Positions 40,181 to 40,206 of a stretch of 40,206 bases of DNA are shown here, piece after piece. Where the stretch lies: positions 1-40,206 of the forward strand of contig JAUYCY010000083.1 in the NCBI GenBank assembly GCA_030692055.1, in the 5' to 3' direction. The notes below the pieces were generated by a model that did no database searches, was not told where the DNA came from, and saw only the letters and a program-made list of their open reading frames with translations. Positions within the stretch are counted from its first letter, which is position 1. The number at the start of each line of letters is the position of its first letter. The DNA is from Candidatus Omnitrophota bacterium. Its GTDB lineage: Bacteria; Omnitrophota; Koll11; Duberdicusellales; 4484-171. The translations under genes and the position numbers were made by a program.

Positions 40181-40206
40181 GACCAAAGATGCAGGAAATT
40201 TGCAGG

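Noticed and set aside
40070..40206. Group I intron in the tRNA-Met anticodon loop
   Set aside because: Break position is compatible, but I found no internal guide pairing with the 5' exon end and no recognisable core motifs in the 137 bases available.

Overview
The window looks like a piece of chromosome from a Gram-negative, lipopolysaccharide-making bacterium of moderately low GC content, probably an uncultured lineage. An Omnitrophota-like genome is my best guess, from the combination of an Aquifex-type KdsA, a heptose/Kdo/Lpt gene set, stand-alone MEMO and DUF2582 genes, and many long-branch variants of housekeeping proteins. That assignment is inference. Every recognised protein gene is on the + strand, usually with short gaps or overlaps of 4 to 20 bases.

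Layout. 1-400 is a hairpin-rich leader. 401-7988 is an outer-membrane block: heptose kinase, kdsB, a DUF1846 gene, kdsA, kdsD, a small membrane protein, kdsC, a fused LptC/LptA-type protein and lptB. 7990-9591 carries a trigger factor lacking its PPIase domain, then clpP. 9760-12466 is an aminotransferase-serA pair for serine synthesis. 12483-19221 holds a secreted metallophosphatase/thioredoxin fusion, a homocitrate/isopropylmalate synthase-family enzyme, purA and a membrane pyrophosphatase ending at a clear terminator. 19552-24372 holds a GH5 glycosidase, rpe, a divergent polysaccharide deacetylase, queH, a radical SAM gene and dtd. 24495-25887 is a cluster of four small envelope or regulatory genes. 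25888-27216 is gene-poor and contains one intact tRNA-Ala(CGC) surrounded by pieces of itself and by palindromes. 27217-36471 holds a secreted MEMO-AMMECR1 fusion, rsmE, mtaB, gmhB, a GT28 glycosyltransferase, a motor-dead priA, fmt, an acylphosphatase and a phosphoesterase. 36535-37194 is a REP-associated transposase (RAYT) flanked by inverted hairpins; then come ligA, a hicBA pair and, at the edge, the 5' half of a tRNA-Met.

How the genes work together. KdsD, KdsA, KdsC and KdsB make and activate Kdo; the heptose kinase and GmhB belong to the ADP-heptose route; the Lpt proteins export the finished lipopolysaccharide. The aminotransferase and SerA fit serine synthesis. MtaB, QueH and Dtd act on tRNA, RsmE on rRNA, and Fmt on initiator tRNA.

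The most unusual content is between the genes. (1) A roughly 170-base leader with three helices occurs before the aminotransferase-serA pair and again before hppA. The two copies differ at paired positions but keep the pairing, and a partial third copy lies beside the tRNA-Ala gene. I do not recognise it as a known riboswitch. (2) Many gaps are filled by near-palindromes built from iterated 7-12 base words. (3) A second family consists of a hairpin nested in an outer stem; one such element sits in frame inside dtd. (4) tRNA-Ala fragments carry palindromes. A RAYT in the same window is a plausible, unproven mobiliser of some of these repeats.
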